From: Laccaria trichodermophora
Lineage: Eukaryota; Basidiomycota; Agaricomycetes; Agaricales; Hydnangiaceae
Length of the DNA: 64,000 nt
Assembly: GCA_018417955.1 (NCBI GenBank)
Contig: JACTVC010000046.1
Span: 62,001 to 126,000 of the forward strand
Reading direction: 5' to 3'
Below, one piece after another: positions 8,398 to 20,330 of this stretch; the first letter of the stretch is position 1; each line of letters starts with the position of its first letter. A program made the position numbers and the translations under genes. The notes below the pieces were generated by a model. That model did no database searches. It was not told the DNA's origin and saw only the letters and a program-made list of their open reading frames with translations.

Positions 8398-10738
8398 CTA
8401 ATCGTAACCTTTGCCGCTCCGTTGCTTCACCCTTTTCATCTTTCTGTGATGTTTTTTCCCAGTGTCTGCATGCTGCGACAAAGACCTGAGTCGAGACTGC
8501 CTTATTTCCAAAGGTGTGCCGTCGTCGGCGGTCGCGGTTTGATGGGGATAGAATGTAGGCCGGGAGAACTGCTTCCCATTGGCTTGTGACCCTTGTATGA
8601 AGGGACGGGCGGAAAGAGTATCTTCCTCAAAAAAGTCAACATCGACGGCCTGGGATTTTGTTCCCCGACTAAAAAAGGCTATGGGCGTACTGTCGTTTGG
8701 AGGTTGGAGGTTGGAAGGAATAAAAGTGTCGGAATCTTTTCCAACACGAGTGGCGGGAGCCGTCTTCTTTCCCACCACCCGTAACATAGCATGTCGATGA
8801 CTTTGTTCGTTGAATAACTTCTCCGAAATATTTGGAGGTGGATGGCAAAAGAGAAGTTTTCCGTTCACATAATCCTTTAATATGTATCTTGCGGCACGTG
8901 CCTCGTCCGGATTGCCTTGTCCTGATCGCATATAACCTCTCGCGACTGTTTTCATTATGTTAGGTCAGATAATCAAACAATGGCGTTCTACTCACTAGCA
9001 TAGGCAATGAGAAAATTTCCCGCTGATATTGTGTCATCACCTCCGTCTTCTGTCCTGTGAGTTTTGATATTCAATCCATATGTTGCTTCGAGAATCTCTC
9101 TGGGTAAGCGTTTGACCACCAGGGAAATTGGACCTGTATATTCCCTCATTTGATCGATGGGCAAAACTCCGTCGCAAACAAGGTCTGCCTTTGTCGTGGC
9201 AAATTGAGGAAAGACGAGACCAGGACAATCACATAGAATGATATTGTCGGAAAGATGGATGGTTTGAAAATGTTTTGTTTTGCCCGGCGTCGATGACACG
9301 CTAACTTTCTTTTCGCCAAGAAGGGAATTAATGGTACTGGACTTTCCGACGTTGGGATAGCCAACAAGTCCAATGACAATCTTTGAGGGTGGTTGTCCCG
9401 AAGCATCTGTAAACTCTACAAGGTGATCAACGAGCTGCATCAACGTACAATGAACAATCAAACCTGAAAGATCAGGAGCCAGCTTCACAAACAAATCCTC
9501 TAATTCAACAACAGATAGAATCTTAACTCGAGAGTCCTGACTATTGGTTGGAGCTTCCTCAGCAGAAAAGTACCCTTCTTCGTCAGAACTTCGATCACTT
9601 GAATCCTCGTTACCGTCGGCGTCGGCTTCGTCCATTTCATTGTTTGAGTCGGTGAGATCCTCATGTTCTTGCATCGCCCTAGATTGTTTATTGTTATGGC
9701 GTTCCTCGAAATCACGCCTTGCCTGCTGGATTGCAACAGCATTTGCGGCTGAATAGAATGCGTATTGTACTCCTCGTTCATCAAAGAAATCCGCCCAATG
9801 AGACCTGCCAATTTTAACACTGGGTGGTGGGGTGTAAGCATCTGACACACCTTTGTTGGGAGTTGAGCAGATCCGCTTTATTAATGAGCAGCATACTTTT
9901 CCTTCTTCCCGCTCCTATACCGGCTTTTCCCTCAGGTCCTTCAACGTCTTGAATGTACTCCTCCAAATCTTCGCAACGAAACTTAAGGGGATTCCGTGCG
10001 TCGACAATCTGAACGACAAGGTGGGAACGTTCCAGCACACGCCAGAGTTGTCTCCACACCTCAATATTCCGCTCGAATGGTGTGAGCAAAAAATTCTCTT
10101 GCTCTTGAAGCCTATTAGCGTGAGTACACAGGCAGCTGCGTCGATTGTAGGCTTACTCAGCGAGTCCTCTGCGCCAATCCAAAAAAGCATCTTTCTCCCG
10201 GCGGTCTAGGTCGATACTCGTCATCGACTTATTCCATAAAGGTCTTCGAGGAACTCGAAGCCTCTTCTTGTTCTCTTCGTGTTTCCTTAACACCTTTTCC
10301 TCTTCTTCATCGGTAAGAATGTGGGGATTGTGAGATGATCCCGTCGATTGTTGTATGACTTTAATATTTCTTCTCTCTGGGTTAAACGTTCTTAGCATAA
10401 TCCCAAAGCTAAAGTGAGTGTACCAACCCGCCGTAAATTCGGTCCCAGCCAGCTGAGCAGTGTTCAGAAACTCGTCGAGATCTTTTTCTTGGGTGACGGA
10501 CTTCAAGCGTGAGCTGGAATCAAGATCAACTTGGTACTTAGACAAAAAACATAGTCAGTATACTCTTTGTGATATCAACAGCACCACTCACTAATCCTGG
10601 TTCTTTCACCCTTCTCGCGTCTTTCACTTTCCTGTTAATAATCGCCCGACCAAGGCCACTGGGATTCGGATCTTTGGGTTTTGGTGGCTAAAACCAAAGT
10701 CAGATCCTAAGTCAGAGCCTAGGAACATTGCACACCAT
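8398..10738 (-). CDS. LSG1: LSG1-type large ribosomal subunit GTPase
   Basis: Cytoplasmic circularly permuted GTPase of the YlqF/Lsg1 family, which releases Nmd3 from exported pre-60S subunits. The N-terminus reads PPKPKDPNPSGLGRAIINRK. Then come FERNIEVWRQLWRVLERSHL and VVQIVDARNPLKFRCEDLE, and the G4 motif LLINKADLL precedes G1, as expected for the permuted order. An acidic insert follows (about 9560-9700), then G1 GLVGYPNVGKSSTINSLLG, G2-like STPGKTKHFQT and G3 DCPGLVFP. The C-terminus is basic and ends GKKHHRKMKRVKQ. The start is an ATG at 10736-10738 followed directly by an intron, so the first coding exon is the start codon alone. It diverges from the LYR gene across 135 bp. Confidence 0.95.
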
Positions 10739-10873
10739 TTGTCGATCAAGCAGGACGGTGGGCTGGGTGCAAAGATACAAAATTCTTATCTTTATTTGGC
10801 CATGGGCCTTGATCCTAATACTTAGGACTGATTACTTAGCCATATTTCTTACCCAGGTATCCCGAACCCCATC

Positions 10874-12038
10874 ATGTCCTCTCCAACACAAATTTTCTCT
10901 ATTTACAGGACTTACTCAAGGCAGGTTAGGCGGCTTCCACATCTTTTTCTTCGGTATGCGTCGTCCTTCTGGGCACTTATTTAAACAAAAATAACTTGGG
11001 TATGACAGTCAGTTTTTCTCAATCAAACTTAAGGACGATATCCGGAATATTATCAGCTCATCTGACTCGGACCGGCGTTTGTCTATGTTGAAGCGTATTT
11101 CAAAAGTTTGTAAAACATCATGTTATCAAAGCCTCATTGCTGAGTGTTCACAGGACCTAAAGAAGCTAGAGGCTGCCAACAATGGACAAGTGAAGGCTTT
11201 CAACCACATACTAGATATTGCATACGGTAGGAAAGGGAAACTTAGGTGGGAAATAATGAAGGTATTGAAGGCCTTGCTTATATGAAATTGGCTCACGCAA
11301 CGACAGCCCTTGCTAACCGACCCAGCTGTTGCCTTACCACCAAAAGTTATCCCAGCCGTCGAAAAATCTCGTCCTCCGGTCTACTCTCCGGAGCTGAAAG
11401 CTCTCTTAACAAGTGCCAAGTCAAGAAAAACTCGACCTTTGGCTTTGCGAACTCTGACTAGGCCTCCTAAACTTCCTGCTGAAGCTGATGTCAAGTCAGA
11501 TGAGGCTCGCCTGTTTGGACCTTTCAGCAAAAGACGAGAAGTCAACATTCGATGGCGCTATTTCACCGAAGAATGGAAAAAAGTTCGACCTCCGACTCAA
11601 ACCCTTGTTAGGGAGATATCTTCTGGACAAACGAGAGACATTGTTGACAGCGAGACAATCCATAGTCTTGGCATTCGTTCAGTTGGCTTTCAAGGTCAAG
11701 GGGTGTATGAGGATGCTGAAAGGCTGGTAGGGGCTTCAACCACACCTCCTCTTCCTCGCAAAGGACGCCACATAGGCAAAGATGGCGACCTCTTGAATAG
11801 AGCGGCGGACCCAGGAAGGCACAAATCCCGATGGGTACGGCGCCGTTATCAAAGCCTTCTTTCCCGTTTACCAATCTTGGTATACACCCGATTCTCTGGG
11901 TCTTACTCGGTCGAGTTGTCGCCCTTCGCCTCTTTACCGCATCCAGGCCCTCAGCGCTATCCTGATGCTAATTCTGTGGATTTAGCCTGGCACAGTCTCG
12001 AATCTCTTGCACAGACCAAGAAGTTGCCAACGTCGTGA
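10874..12038 (+). CDS. LYR-motif (Complex1_LYR-like) protein, probably mitochondrial
   Basis: Begins MSSPTQIFSIYRTYSRQVRR. The I/L-Y-R motif followed by a basic helix is the hallmark of LYR proteins, which bind acyl carrier protein and assist Fe-S or respiratory-complex assembly in mitochondria. Exons 2-3 give KLKDDIRNIISSSDSDRRLS and LKKLEAANNGQVKAFNHILD, then YGRKGKLRWEIMK. The long last exon has VYSPELKALLTSAKSRKTRP, ARLFGPFSKRREVNIRWRYF and a C-terminal basic region near 11830. It is larger than animal LYRM proteins, which is usual for the fungal branch. Its exact client is unknown. The stop is only 13 bp from the SEC8 stop on the other strand. Confidence 0.8.
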
Positions 12039-12051
12039 TCAGAAACGCCTA

Positions 12052-15000
12052 TTAAGGATTCGAGTCATGGATCTCTAGTCCATGTAGGTCTATCATATAC
12101 AAGCTATATTTACGATCAGTAGCGTTTGCTGTTCCCGCCTCACCTTCCGAAGGATCAACGCCGCATTGGAAGTTAAGCATTGTTTGATATTCGTCAAAAT
12201 TGAACGACTGCCTCTGTCGAATGCCATCCAACATTTCCTGTGAGAGTATATTGTTGGTAACAATGAGCGTCGGGCACCTGCAGAAATCATACCTGCGGAG
12301 TGAGGAAGAAAAGTTCATAGTATCGCCGAGCACGCTCGAATTCCGTGTGCTGTTGATCGTTAGTCAGGGTTTTTATGCTCTGTTGCAACGCAAGCATATT
12401 TCTGATAAATTTTCTGATGCCGAATGCGTTGGGGAGTTTGAGATGGTGAGCATTGGAGATGAGCGTGTGCTCCATTAGATGTCCCAGCCCCGCGAAGACA
12501 AATCTAGGTTCGTTGATCAACAAATAATCGGGGATGAATCGAGAGAAACAGACTGTCGCTCGTTCATGGGAAGACTCGCTGATGTGAATTCGTCGCATTG
12601 TACAAGTTCCGAGTTGAGATCCACGATGTGTGAATCTGGTTCGGTCGCTTCAAAATGAGAACTGTAGCTTCCCTGGCAAAAGCAAAAAAAGGGGGTATAA
12701 GAGTTCTGACGACACCAAACTAAAGATACTGACATGTCGCATGGCTGCATCTAGATGATAGATGGTTCGACATCGAAGATCAACGCGAATAGTGTTCAAG
12801 ATAAGGCCAGAAAGTTGTTCGTAGGTCTCTAAAAGAGCTTGAAATCGGCTACTAACGTCAACTCATTGAAATATAATTTTGAAGTGAGCGCACTCACAGG
12901 GCCATCTCTCGGGAAAGAGGAAGTTGCAGAGTGTCTGATGCAGATAACGCGGATATATAGGGTGTTGTTGGTGTAAATCCTGTAGATGGTTCGACAGCAG
13001 AAGGCGACGTAGGAACCATTATATCTTCGGGTGTTGCCTTCAAAGCTATTAGCTTCGAGGAGAACCAGGACTATCAACAGGGTTAAAGTTGAAATGTCAA
13101 AAACGTCGCGTAAACACCAACCACACTGCGGTATAAACTGGCAAGGGCGGCTAGATTCCGGATAGATGGCACAAGATCTTCCTTCACCAAAGTTTTTCGA
13201 CCCATGAGTCCAAACTCGATATGAGTTTCTTGGCGGCAGAGCTGATGTTGCTTATCCACCTCCGACACCTTGGTAATCCTTCAGCCTTTATCAAGTGCAA
13301 AACTGAGTCAACGCACGTCTGTTGTCATTAATTCTGATAGGCAAGGGTGTAGTTCAGAACTCTGGGCCCATTGGGCGGCGAGTGATATCCGGCGTTCCAC
13401 GCCAATTTCAGGCTCTCCGGTCGTCAAAGCTTGGAATCTGTCACTACACCGCTGATAGAATTGGATAACAACGCCCAGAATAAGTCGTGAGTAGTTTTCC
13501 CGGTGAAATGGGCTTGTACGAAGCATTGCGCATAGTGAATTTACGAGTGCCATCAGGTGTGTGCTGGCCTAAACGTCGATGAGCGGCTTTAATTTGGGAA
13601 ATGAAATGAAAAGTCTCGCCTTCACAAGGGGCTCGTAGCAAAGGCGCAATGACAGTGGATCCGTTTGGAAAGCCTCCGGACCTGTGGCACAGATAGGAAC
13701 GATGAGGGATGATGAAACATGAGAGAAATTAGTGAATATACCTGTGACGGCGTCGTGGAAGAGGTCTAATACTTTTTCTTCCAATTGCGGCAAGTAAACT
13801 TTCAATACAAATTCATCGAGAACTGTACTTGAAGCTCGAGCTGATTCTAATACAGAAGGAAGCGATTCAGAAACTTGTTGAAGAAAGCTCAACGTGGGCT
13901 GGAATAAAACGGTGACGTGGAATGCATCTGGACGGATCAAGAGTCGATGATGTTGGTCTGAGCCCAGCAAATGATCGTCTGTGAGATTTGTTACGATGGT
14001 TTGTGCGTTATCTCCGACGCCGCTGGGAGCAAGTCCAGGCATTGTACCCTTGAGCACTTGGATCAATCCGTCCTCATGCGGCTTGAGTACTTTGTTGGTA
14101 ACTTTGTTATCGGTGTCGGAAAATCGGAAGACGGGCTATACAAGAGTTTCATATGTCAGTCCTTAAACTTGATAGGAGGAAACATACTTTAATCTTGTCC
14201 CGAGAAAACCTCCCCTCACGAAGAATCTCGTTAATCGATGAGATGGGGTTTCGGCTTAATGCTGATCCTCGTTGTTCGTCAGTAAGATAGTCGTTGATGA
14301 GCCTTCGAACCTGAACTTCTAGTCAGGCAGTCCAGGTTCCTTTTCTACTTTTCAGCTTACCTCCACCTCAACAGGAGTCCAAATCTCTGACAAAGGAAAT
14401 AACACTGTGGGCTTTGTACCAGATGAGTCTCGGTAATCACGCCTCTTTTGGTTCTCCGTAAATGAGGAGAATAAAAGTCAAGAGTGGAAGACGCACAGAT
14501 CCTATGCGATTCGCAACCTCAGACACCACTCTCAATCCTTGAGCTACAGCATCCAATTTCGAATAGAGAGTCCAGAACAAATCGCGCAATATCTCGTGGT
14601 CACCCCTTTTAGAAGACGACTCCAATGCAGAGAGCCTGAGAGTTGACGCGTCCAGAAGGGGCATTTTAACGCCAGCTGTCAAGCCAATTACTGCGTCGCG
14701 AGAAGTGAAAACATAAATTCCTTCTGATCGATCGAGGGCACCTTCATTGAGCGACGATATGGTTCGTTTCTTTCCGTACTCGGCCCTATCCTCTACCTCG
14801 CCAAGAGTTGTCTCGACGAGACTGAAAATTTCGCCTGGTAATCTCTGGGAAACGTTGTCCAACGCAGCACCCAATTTTCCGAGCACAGCAAGTGATTCAA
14901 GAAGGGTCTCCATGTAGGCAAATGAGTCACTTTCGGGGTTCAGATTCGCAGGCGAGTGGATAAGGGAGGTACCATTATGAGGGATGGTGGGTGTCCCGCT

Positions 15001-16773
15001 ATCACTATGATATCCGGGATCAAGGGGTGGATCATTAGGCCGGAGTCCAAGATAGTTGAGAAATCGGGTCAAACGAGTTTGATGAAAGGAAGGGGACGTA
15101 GGTGACATGTGGTTTCCAGATTGCCCTGTGGGTTCCACATCACGCTCAACTTCACCTCTGGGGACTATACGGATTACTCAGACGACTGCGCGAAGATAAA
15201 AGGCTTAGCTGATACACACAATTTTGCTGGTTTGGGGTGTACGCAGACCACCGAGCGTCACACCAAAATGACTTCAGGTACAGGTGACTTTGAAGTTCAT
15301 CAGTAAGGATCTCACGCAGCGCCTAGGGAAATATGACATGAAGTTCAGATCTTTTGCTAGATTATACACGCACTGTTTCTTGGCCATTAAGATAACTCCT
15401 CAAATCAGATATTGCGCCAACTTCTAGCATATCTGGCTTATTAATTATTTTCAGACTTTTGACAAGCAACACAGATGCCTGTAATAGCCGTTTTTCCGAC
15501 ATTAACGTTTCAAGAAGGTCAGGGACCCTTTTCAGATGCTCGCTAGAGGGAAGGTCAGTAGGATGTGTCAAGGCAGGTTTAGCGTCGCACATTTGATCTA
15601 GAACTCGAAGCATCTCTTCAAGAGTTTGTGTTCGGTTCCAAAGTTGAACGAGGTCGGCACGTTTGCTTGCAAGAGCGTCCTTGGCCTCAGTAAGCGATGT
15701 TCGCGTGCTCGAGATATGTGCCTGGGATTCTGTGAGGTGATTCAAAAGAGAGGCATGATGTGGCAGGGAAGCTGCGAATGCTTGATAATGCTCTGTACAG
15801 AGAGAGATCTACGAATCAGTCATTACAGGAGCGCCGCAAGTGAAGAGACACACTGTCGACAGAGCCTCTAAGGGCTTTCGAGAGCATATTCTTTGTATTC
15901 CGAAAGGATTCCATATTCTTGCCGTGTGAAGAGCTGTCGAGAAGTTGTAAAGCCAATTCCACATTATTGAACTGATGTTAGATTATGACTTCGTGCTGCA
16001 TTTACGAAGATTAAGATAGCTCACGTCTGGGTCGATGACGAATTCCCAGCCATCCTTGACTTGATCCAGAACAGCTATAGATGAAATGGCTTACTCCACG
16101 ACGCACACGACGCGTGACTAGAAGACTCACCGTCAATCTCGCCTGCCTTTCCCCCCCTTTTCGAACGAATTCCCGGAACTTTCTCTCGTATTCGCTGCTG
16201 TCTCAGCTTTTCCGCCTCCATTTCCGCCTCTCTTTCTCTTTGATAATCAACATATTCTGCATTGAGTGTTTGACGCCTTCTGGTTCCAGCCGACTGGAAG
16301 GCCGACAGGGCAGAAACTAAAGAGGTTGGAGTTGTGTGATCGCCATCGTCTGATGTTGGACTCTGCTGAGGTTGATTAGTTCTCAAATGCAGAGGAACAT
16401 TTGAAGTTCGATGGGAGGCGGAAAGCTCTGAACGGGTGGTGCTAATGCTGTCCCTGTAGAGATCTTGAGATGAGATAGAAGCGCGTTCAGAGCCAGAATA
16501 CTCTGAAAGGCGTCCTCTTCGTTCAGAGCGCTGCGGGCGAGAAGGACCGATGGGAGCGGTGTTGGGCGGTGCGTGAAGCGGAGAACCTGATGCGAAAGCA
16601 GAGTTGCTGGGCGTTGTAGGACGCGATGGGGGCCGTGATATTTGTAGGGGACGCGTTGGTATGCCTGGAGCGGAGAGAGGCTGTGAAGCGTAGGATGATG
16701 ATGAAGGATATGAAGCACCATTGGCGTTGGATGGAGATCGTCGACGGGTAGGAAAGGGAGGCGCACGAGACAT
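12052..16773 (-). CDS. SEC8: Exocyst complex subunit SEC8 (EXOC4)
   Basis: Core subunit of the octameric exocyst, which tethers secretory vesicles at growing tips. The first exon is a disordered Ser/Pro-rich leader starting MSRAPPFPTRRRS; a basic helix and AVLDQVKDGWEFVIDPDFNN follow. The conserved Sec8 N-terminal coiled region (about 15360-15900) includes AHISSTRTSLTEAKDALASK and RADLVQLWNRTQTLEEML. The middle part (14437-15138) has LLESLAVLGKLGAALDNVSQ and LFWTLYSKLDAVAQGLRVVS. The C-terminal exons include FAGLGHLMEHTLISNAHHL and ARRYYELFFLTPQ, and the last exon ends LYMIDLHGLEIHDSNP. About 14 introns break the gene. It starts only 66 bp from the divergent LDAH-like ATG. Confidence 0.92.
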
Positions 16774-16839
16774 TTAGGACGAACTTGAACTTGGAGGGTT
16801 GTTTTATGTTGAAGGTTATGTTGAAGGCTATTTATAAAC

Positions 16840-18036
16840 ATGACCATCTCCCGCCTCCCACCTTTCTTGAGATTGCTCTCTTCCACTACGACACAACCTC
16901 CTCAGCCATTCATCAACTCTGTTTTCCCTCATCATCACCCCCTCGATGTCGCACACACACTCTGGTGGCCAACCTTACGCCAAGGTCATCCTCCAACTGT
17001 CGTCCTTCTCTTCATACCTGGTATGTTCCGTGACGTGACAGCACAACGGTTGCACCGACTCCTCATCCTTTCCAGGCAATCCGGGTCTTCTGGACTTCTA
17101 CTCGCCGTTTCTGAACGCCTTATACCAAAAGGACACAACAACTACACTTGCAATTCTCGCTCTCGGACATATCGGTCACTCGCCTGTCATTAGCGCCCCT
17201 CAGTCGATAGGTTCCTGCAGTCTCGCGTCCCAAGTTGAGAGTGTGGCCAGGGTTTTAGACGCCCTCAAGCTGGAGTACGGTGGAACAGCCAAATTCGCGC
17301 TTGTCGGCCACAGCATTGGTGCATGGATCTCTTTGCAGGTTCTGCTCCCCATTTCTCTGCCGTGGATTTTGTTGACATTTTCAACAGGTATTGAAAACAA
17401 GGCAACCTGATGTATCGGCGATTTTCCTCCTTTTCCCGACCATAAGCAATATTGCCAATACTCCAAACGGCAAACGGCTTTCTGTATGTCCCTCGTTTTA
17501 TCAACGTATGTATGCTGCTAATCATTCAACAGTGGGCTTTCTCACCCACTTCAATATCAATTCTGTCACTTCTGTCGCGCTTTGTCAAATATCTCCCAAC
17601 GTACATCCTTTGCACAATTTTTCGTGGCTGGCCTCTCTCCCAAGTGCTTGTCCTGCAGCGGCTCCTTCATTCCCCGTCGACTATTGCAGCTGCATTAAGC
17701 ATGGCCGGTGAAGAGATGATTGCTGTACAAGGCTTAGACCTAGTCCTTTTGGAAGAGCACAGGCAAAGACTCTGGTTCTATTATGCGGGACATGATGATT
17801 GGGTTGGGCCAGAAAAACATAAATTACTCACTTCGTTTTACCAAGATGAGCAATCCCAGAAAATTGTCCAAGATGAATCCGAAATCCCACATGCCTTTTG
17901 TATCAGTAAGACTTTTCTTTTCCCTTCTTTCACGCGAAAGACAAATTTCTTTAAAAAAACTTTAGATCATGGAGACCAGCTTGCCGAACAATGTCATCAG
18001 TGGCTCGCAGCCTCTAGAGCTGAGATGGAGGGATAA
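16840..18036 (+). CDS. Lipid-droplet-associated hydrolase (LDAH-like alpha/beta hydrolase)
   Basis: Serine hydrolase of the LDAH/C2orf43 family, found on lipid droplets and linked to sterol-ester or triglyceride turnover. Visible motifs are VVLLFIPGNPGLLDFYSPFL, LAILALGHIGHSP and the nucleophile elbow ALVGHSIGAWISLQ near 17310. Later come FLLFPTISNIANTPNGKRLS, the acid-loop region FYYAGHDDWVGP, and IPHAFCINHGDQLAE with the catalytic His just before the end. A hydrophobic stretch near 17540-17650 could dip into the droplet surface. The ATG at 16840 is the first in frame; the leader up to LWWPTLRQGHPP is poorly conserved, so the start is less certain than the body. It is convergent with another lipase gene. 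Confidence 0.9.
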
Positions 18037-18342
18037 AACAGAGCAATGTGTGCATTGTCTGTACTTTTTCAGTTGTAGTGAATCTTATCTTTTCAGTCAA
18101 ACAGGATAAATTTATACCCCAGAGAACTCGCTGTCAGTTTTTCATAGAGCAAAACGTTTAAACCCAAGAGGAGGCTATAAAAGTCTGCTCCGTCTTCGTT
18201 CATCTCCCTTGCTTTCTATTTTCATTTCAAGAGAATTACTGGGCGCCCTATGCGGCAAGCGCAATCCAACAGACGTGGTGGTATGTGTATAGACAGGATA
18301 CGGCATCTATAGACCATGAACGCACATGTCATCAAGACAGGA

Positions 18343-20330
18343 CTACGATGCTGAACCAGAACTTGGTCTATGTGTTCGTGGCTTAGGGTCAGGACCAGAC
18401 TCCAGAGACTCCGAGCTTGGGAGCTGTGCGCCGGCGACATTCAAACTTTCTAACATTTGTTTACGCACTCTGGTGTCACCCTGACCCGCCGTCGTCTCAT
18501 CTATTGGCGGATGCTTTTGGTTGGCGCGCTCTTTGATCTCAGCTGTTGTTTTGGACCCAATGACATCCTCATTTTCTTGACCCTCCACCTCGTGTGCCAA
18601 CATGTCAGCGATGCCAAGGTAGAATGTCGCAGGTCGGAATTCAATCTCTTTTCCCATCATTTCTGCCCATTTGTATCTGGCGGTGTTTATCCACCCAACA
18701 AGGTCCAGATGGTTGACTTGAGAGAGAGTACCAAGATAAGTGCCCTTTTGCACCTTTAATAACAAGGAACTAAAAACGAGAATGTGACACACCCATTTGG
18801 ATGACTCGACAGAGACAAGGCCATCGTTAGGACCCTCCCTTTCTAAAATGACAGAGTGAGGCCACCTATGGAAACATATATACAGGGACTTTAATATATA
18901 CAGCGTGAATTCACTTACTTCCAGGTATCAATCAATCCCGGGTCATAAACAGCGCCCCAGCTGAAATATCTGACGCCTTCAACGTCTGGTGTCTCTTCAT
19001 TAAACTTTCTCATACTTTCAACTGTTAGGCATTCAAAAGCCTTTCCGTCGCCACCTCCATTCGGGAGCAAATCGAGAAGAGAAAGGACAGAAGGCATGCG
19101 CGCACGACCTATGGTAGAAAGGAAATGGTCAGCAAAGGAGGAGCCTCGGTGCGGCGTGGCAATTGTTGTTATGGATAGAACGTGGAATTTTCGTTGTGTG
19201 AGATGGGTGGTGAGGTAACGACAGTCAAGGCCGCCCTGTGCATAGGATTAGAGGCAAGTCGTGATCAATTGAAGCGAATGTTACCATTGAGTGACCTTAA
19301 GGATTGTGAGAGTCAAAGTGAAATAGAGCCTCCCCAATGGAGTGTGATACATGACTGACCGATGAGATGTACACTCCGTCCCGGATAGACTTGGGAAATC
19401 CTCTGTTCAAGAACCTTTGCTCTTTCGGCAGGACTGCTTGTAGCGGGGACCCTGGTGATGAGGACCTCAGTGCCGTTTTCTTCAAGAACCTCCTTTATCC
19501 CTCGCCAGTGCGCGACTTCGAGGGGGGCAATGGCAGGGCCTATAGTGACGGAGTCGAAGCCAAGAAGGCCGTGACAAAAAACCACGGGGTTGCGCGGAGA
19601 CTTGTCTGCATTGCGTGAGCAAAAATGTATGAAAGAATGTCGTAGACGTACACTTGTTTTTTGTCTCTTTTACGGGAAGCGTCTCAGGGCGATCGTCCAC
19701 AACTGGCGACGAAACATTATTGTCTGATTGAAACCACCACCAAGAGGACGTGGTTGGAGAGGAAGTCTGCAAACGATTTCCTGTTACAAGGTCAGCAGAA
19801 TGGGTGGATATAGATTGGGAATAAAAGGAGCGTAGAGAGTCGACGGAGGACCGAGTAAGCGGTGAATGGGCGAGGACGATGGGAGGTGGCCGAACAACAT
19901 CGGATCGGATAGAGTGAAATGAGGCAATAGGTGGGGAAAGAGAAGACGAAGGAAGGGTCGAACGGGTGAGGTTGTCGAGGAAGGGTGGGGGTCGACTGAG
20001 ATTGCGAGATGCACGAAAGGATGGTGGAAGGCGTGCGGCAGGGGGCCGCAGAGGCTCGTTCAGGGCCTCATTTAGAAGGGCAAGATTAGGAGATGGAGGG
20101 GAAGACGGGGGCGAGGAACGGGTTGACGATACGTTACTCAGCCAGCGCAGTATGGGGGTATGAGGACGAGATGGCATGGGTGGTTTCGTGTCTGCTGAAC
20201 AAGGACTATAGGAGGTCGCCGTCGGCGAGCAAGAAGGATTTGAAGAGGGACGGGCTGCCGTTGCCGTCGTAAAACAGGACGCGAGGGTCGTCGTAGTCGT
20301 CGTCGTCGTCGTTGGTAACTTGTCCGTCAT
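18343..20330 (-). CDS. TGL2-like triacylglycerol lipase (alpha/beta hydrolase)
   Basis: Begins MTDKLPTTTT with a long Ser/Pro-rich low-complexity leader of about 200 residues, perhaps a targeting region. The hydrolase core follows: VVFCHGLLGFDSVTIG, LEVAHWRGIKEVLEENGTEV, VTRVPATSSPAERAKVLEQR-type residues, nucleophile elbow LIGHSMGGLDCRYLTTHL, ATPHRGSSFADHF, and the acid/His region NDGLVSVESSKWGTYLGTL with QVNHLDLVGW. This order matches yeast mitochondrial lipase Tgl2. The GHSM segment is carried by an 11-nt microexon (19285-19295). The C-terminal 80 residues are polar and disordered. The neighbouring convergent gene is also a neutral-lipid hydrolase. Substrate is inferred from family only. 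Confidence 0.85.
19285..19295 (-). other. 11-nt microexon encoding the lipase nucleophile elbow
   Basis: The minus-strand exon reads GTCACTCAATG, after acceptor tccttaag and before donor gtaaca. The introns are 64 nt (19296-19359) and 49 nt (19236-19284). The neighbouring exons end CATCTCATCG and begin GGCGGCCTTGAC, giving H-L-I-G-H-S-M-G-G-L-D. The catalytic serine codon is wholly within this exon. Confidence 0.8.
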
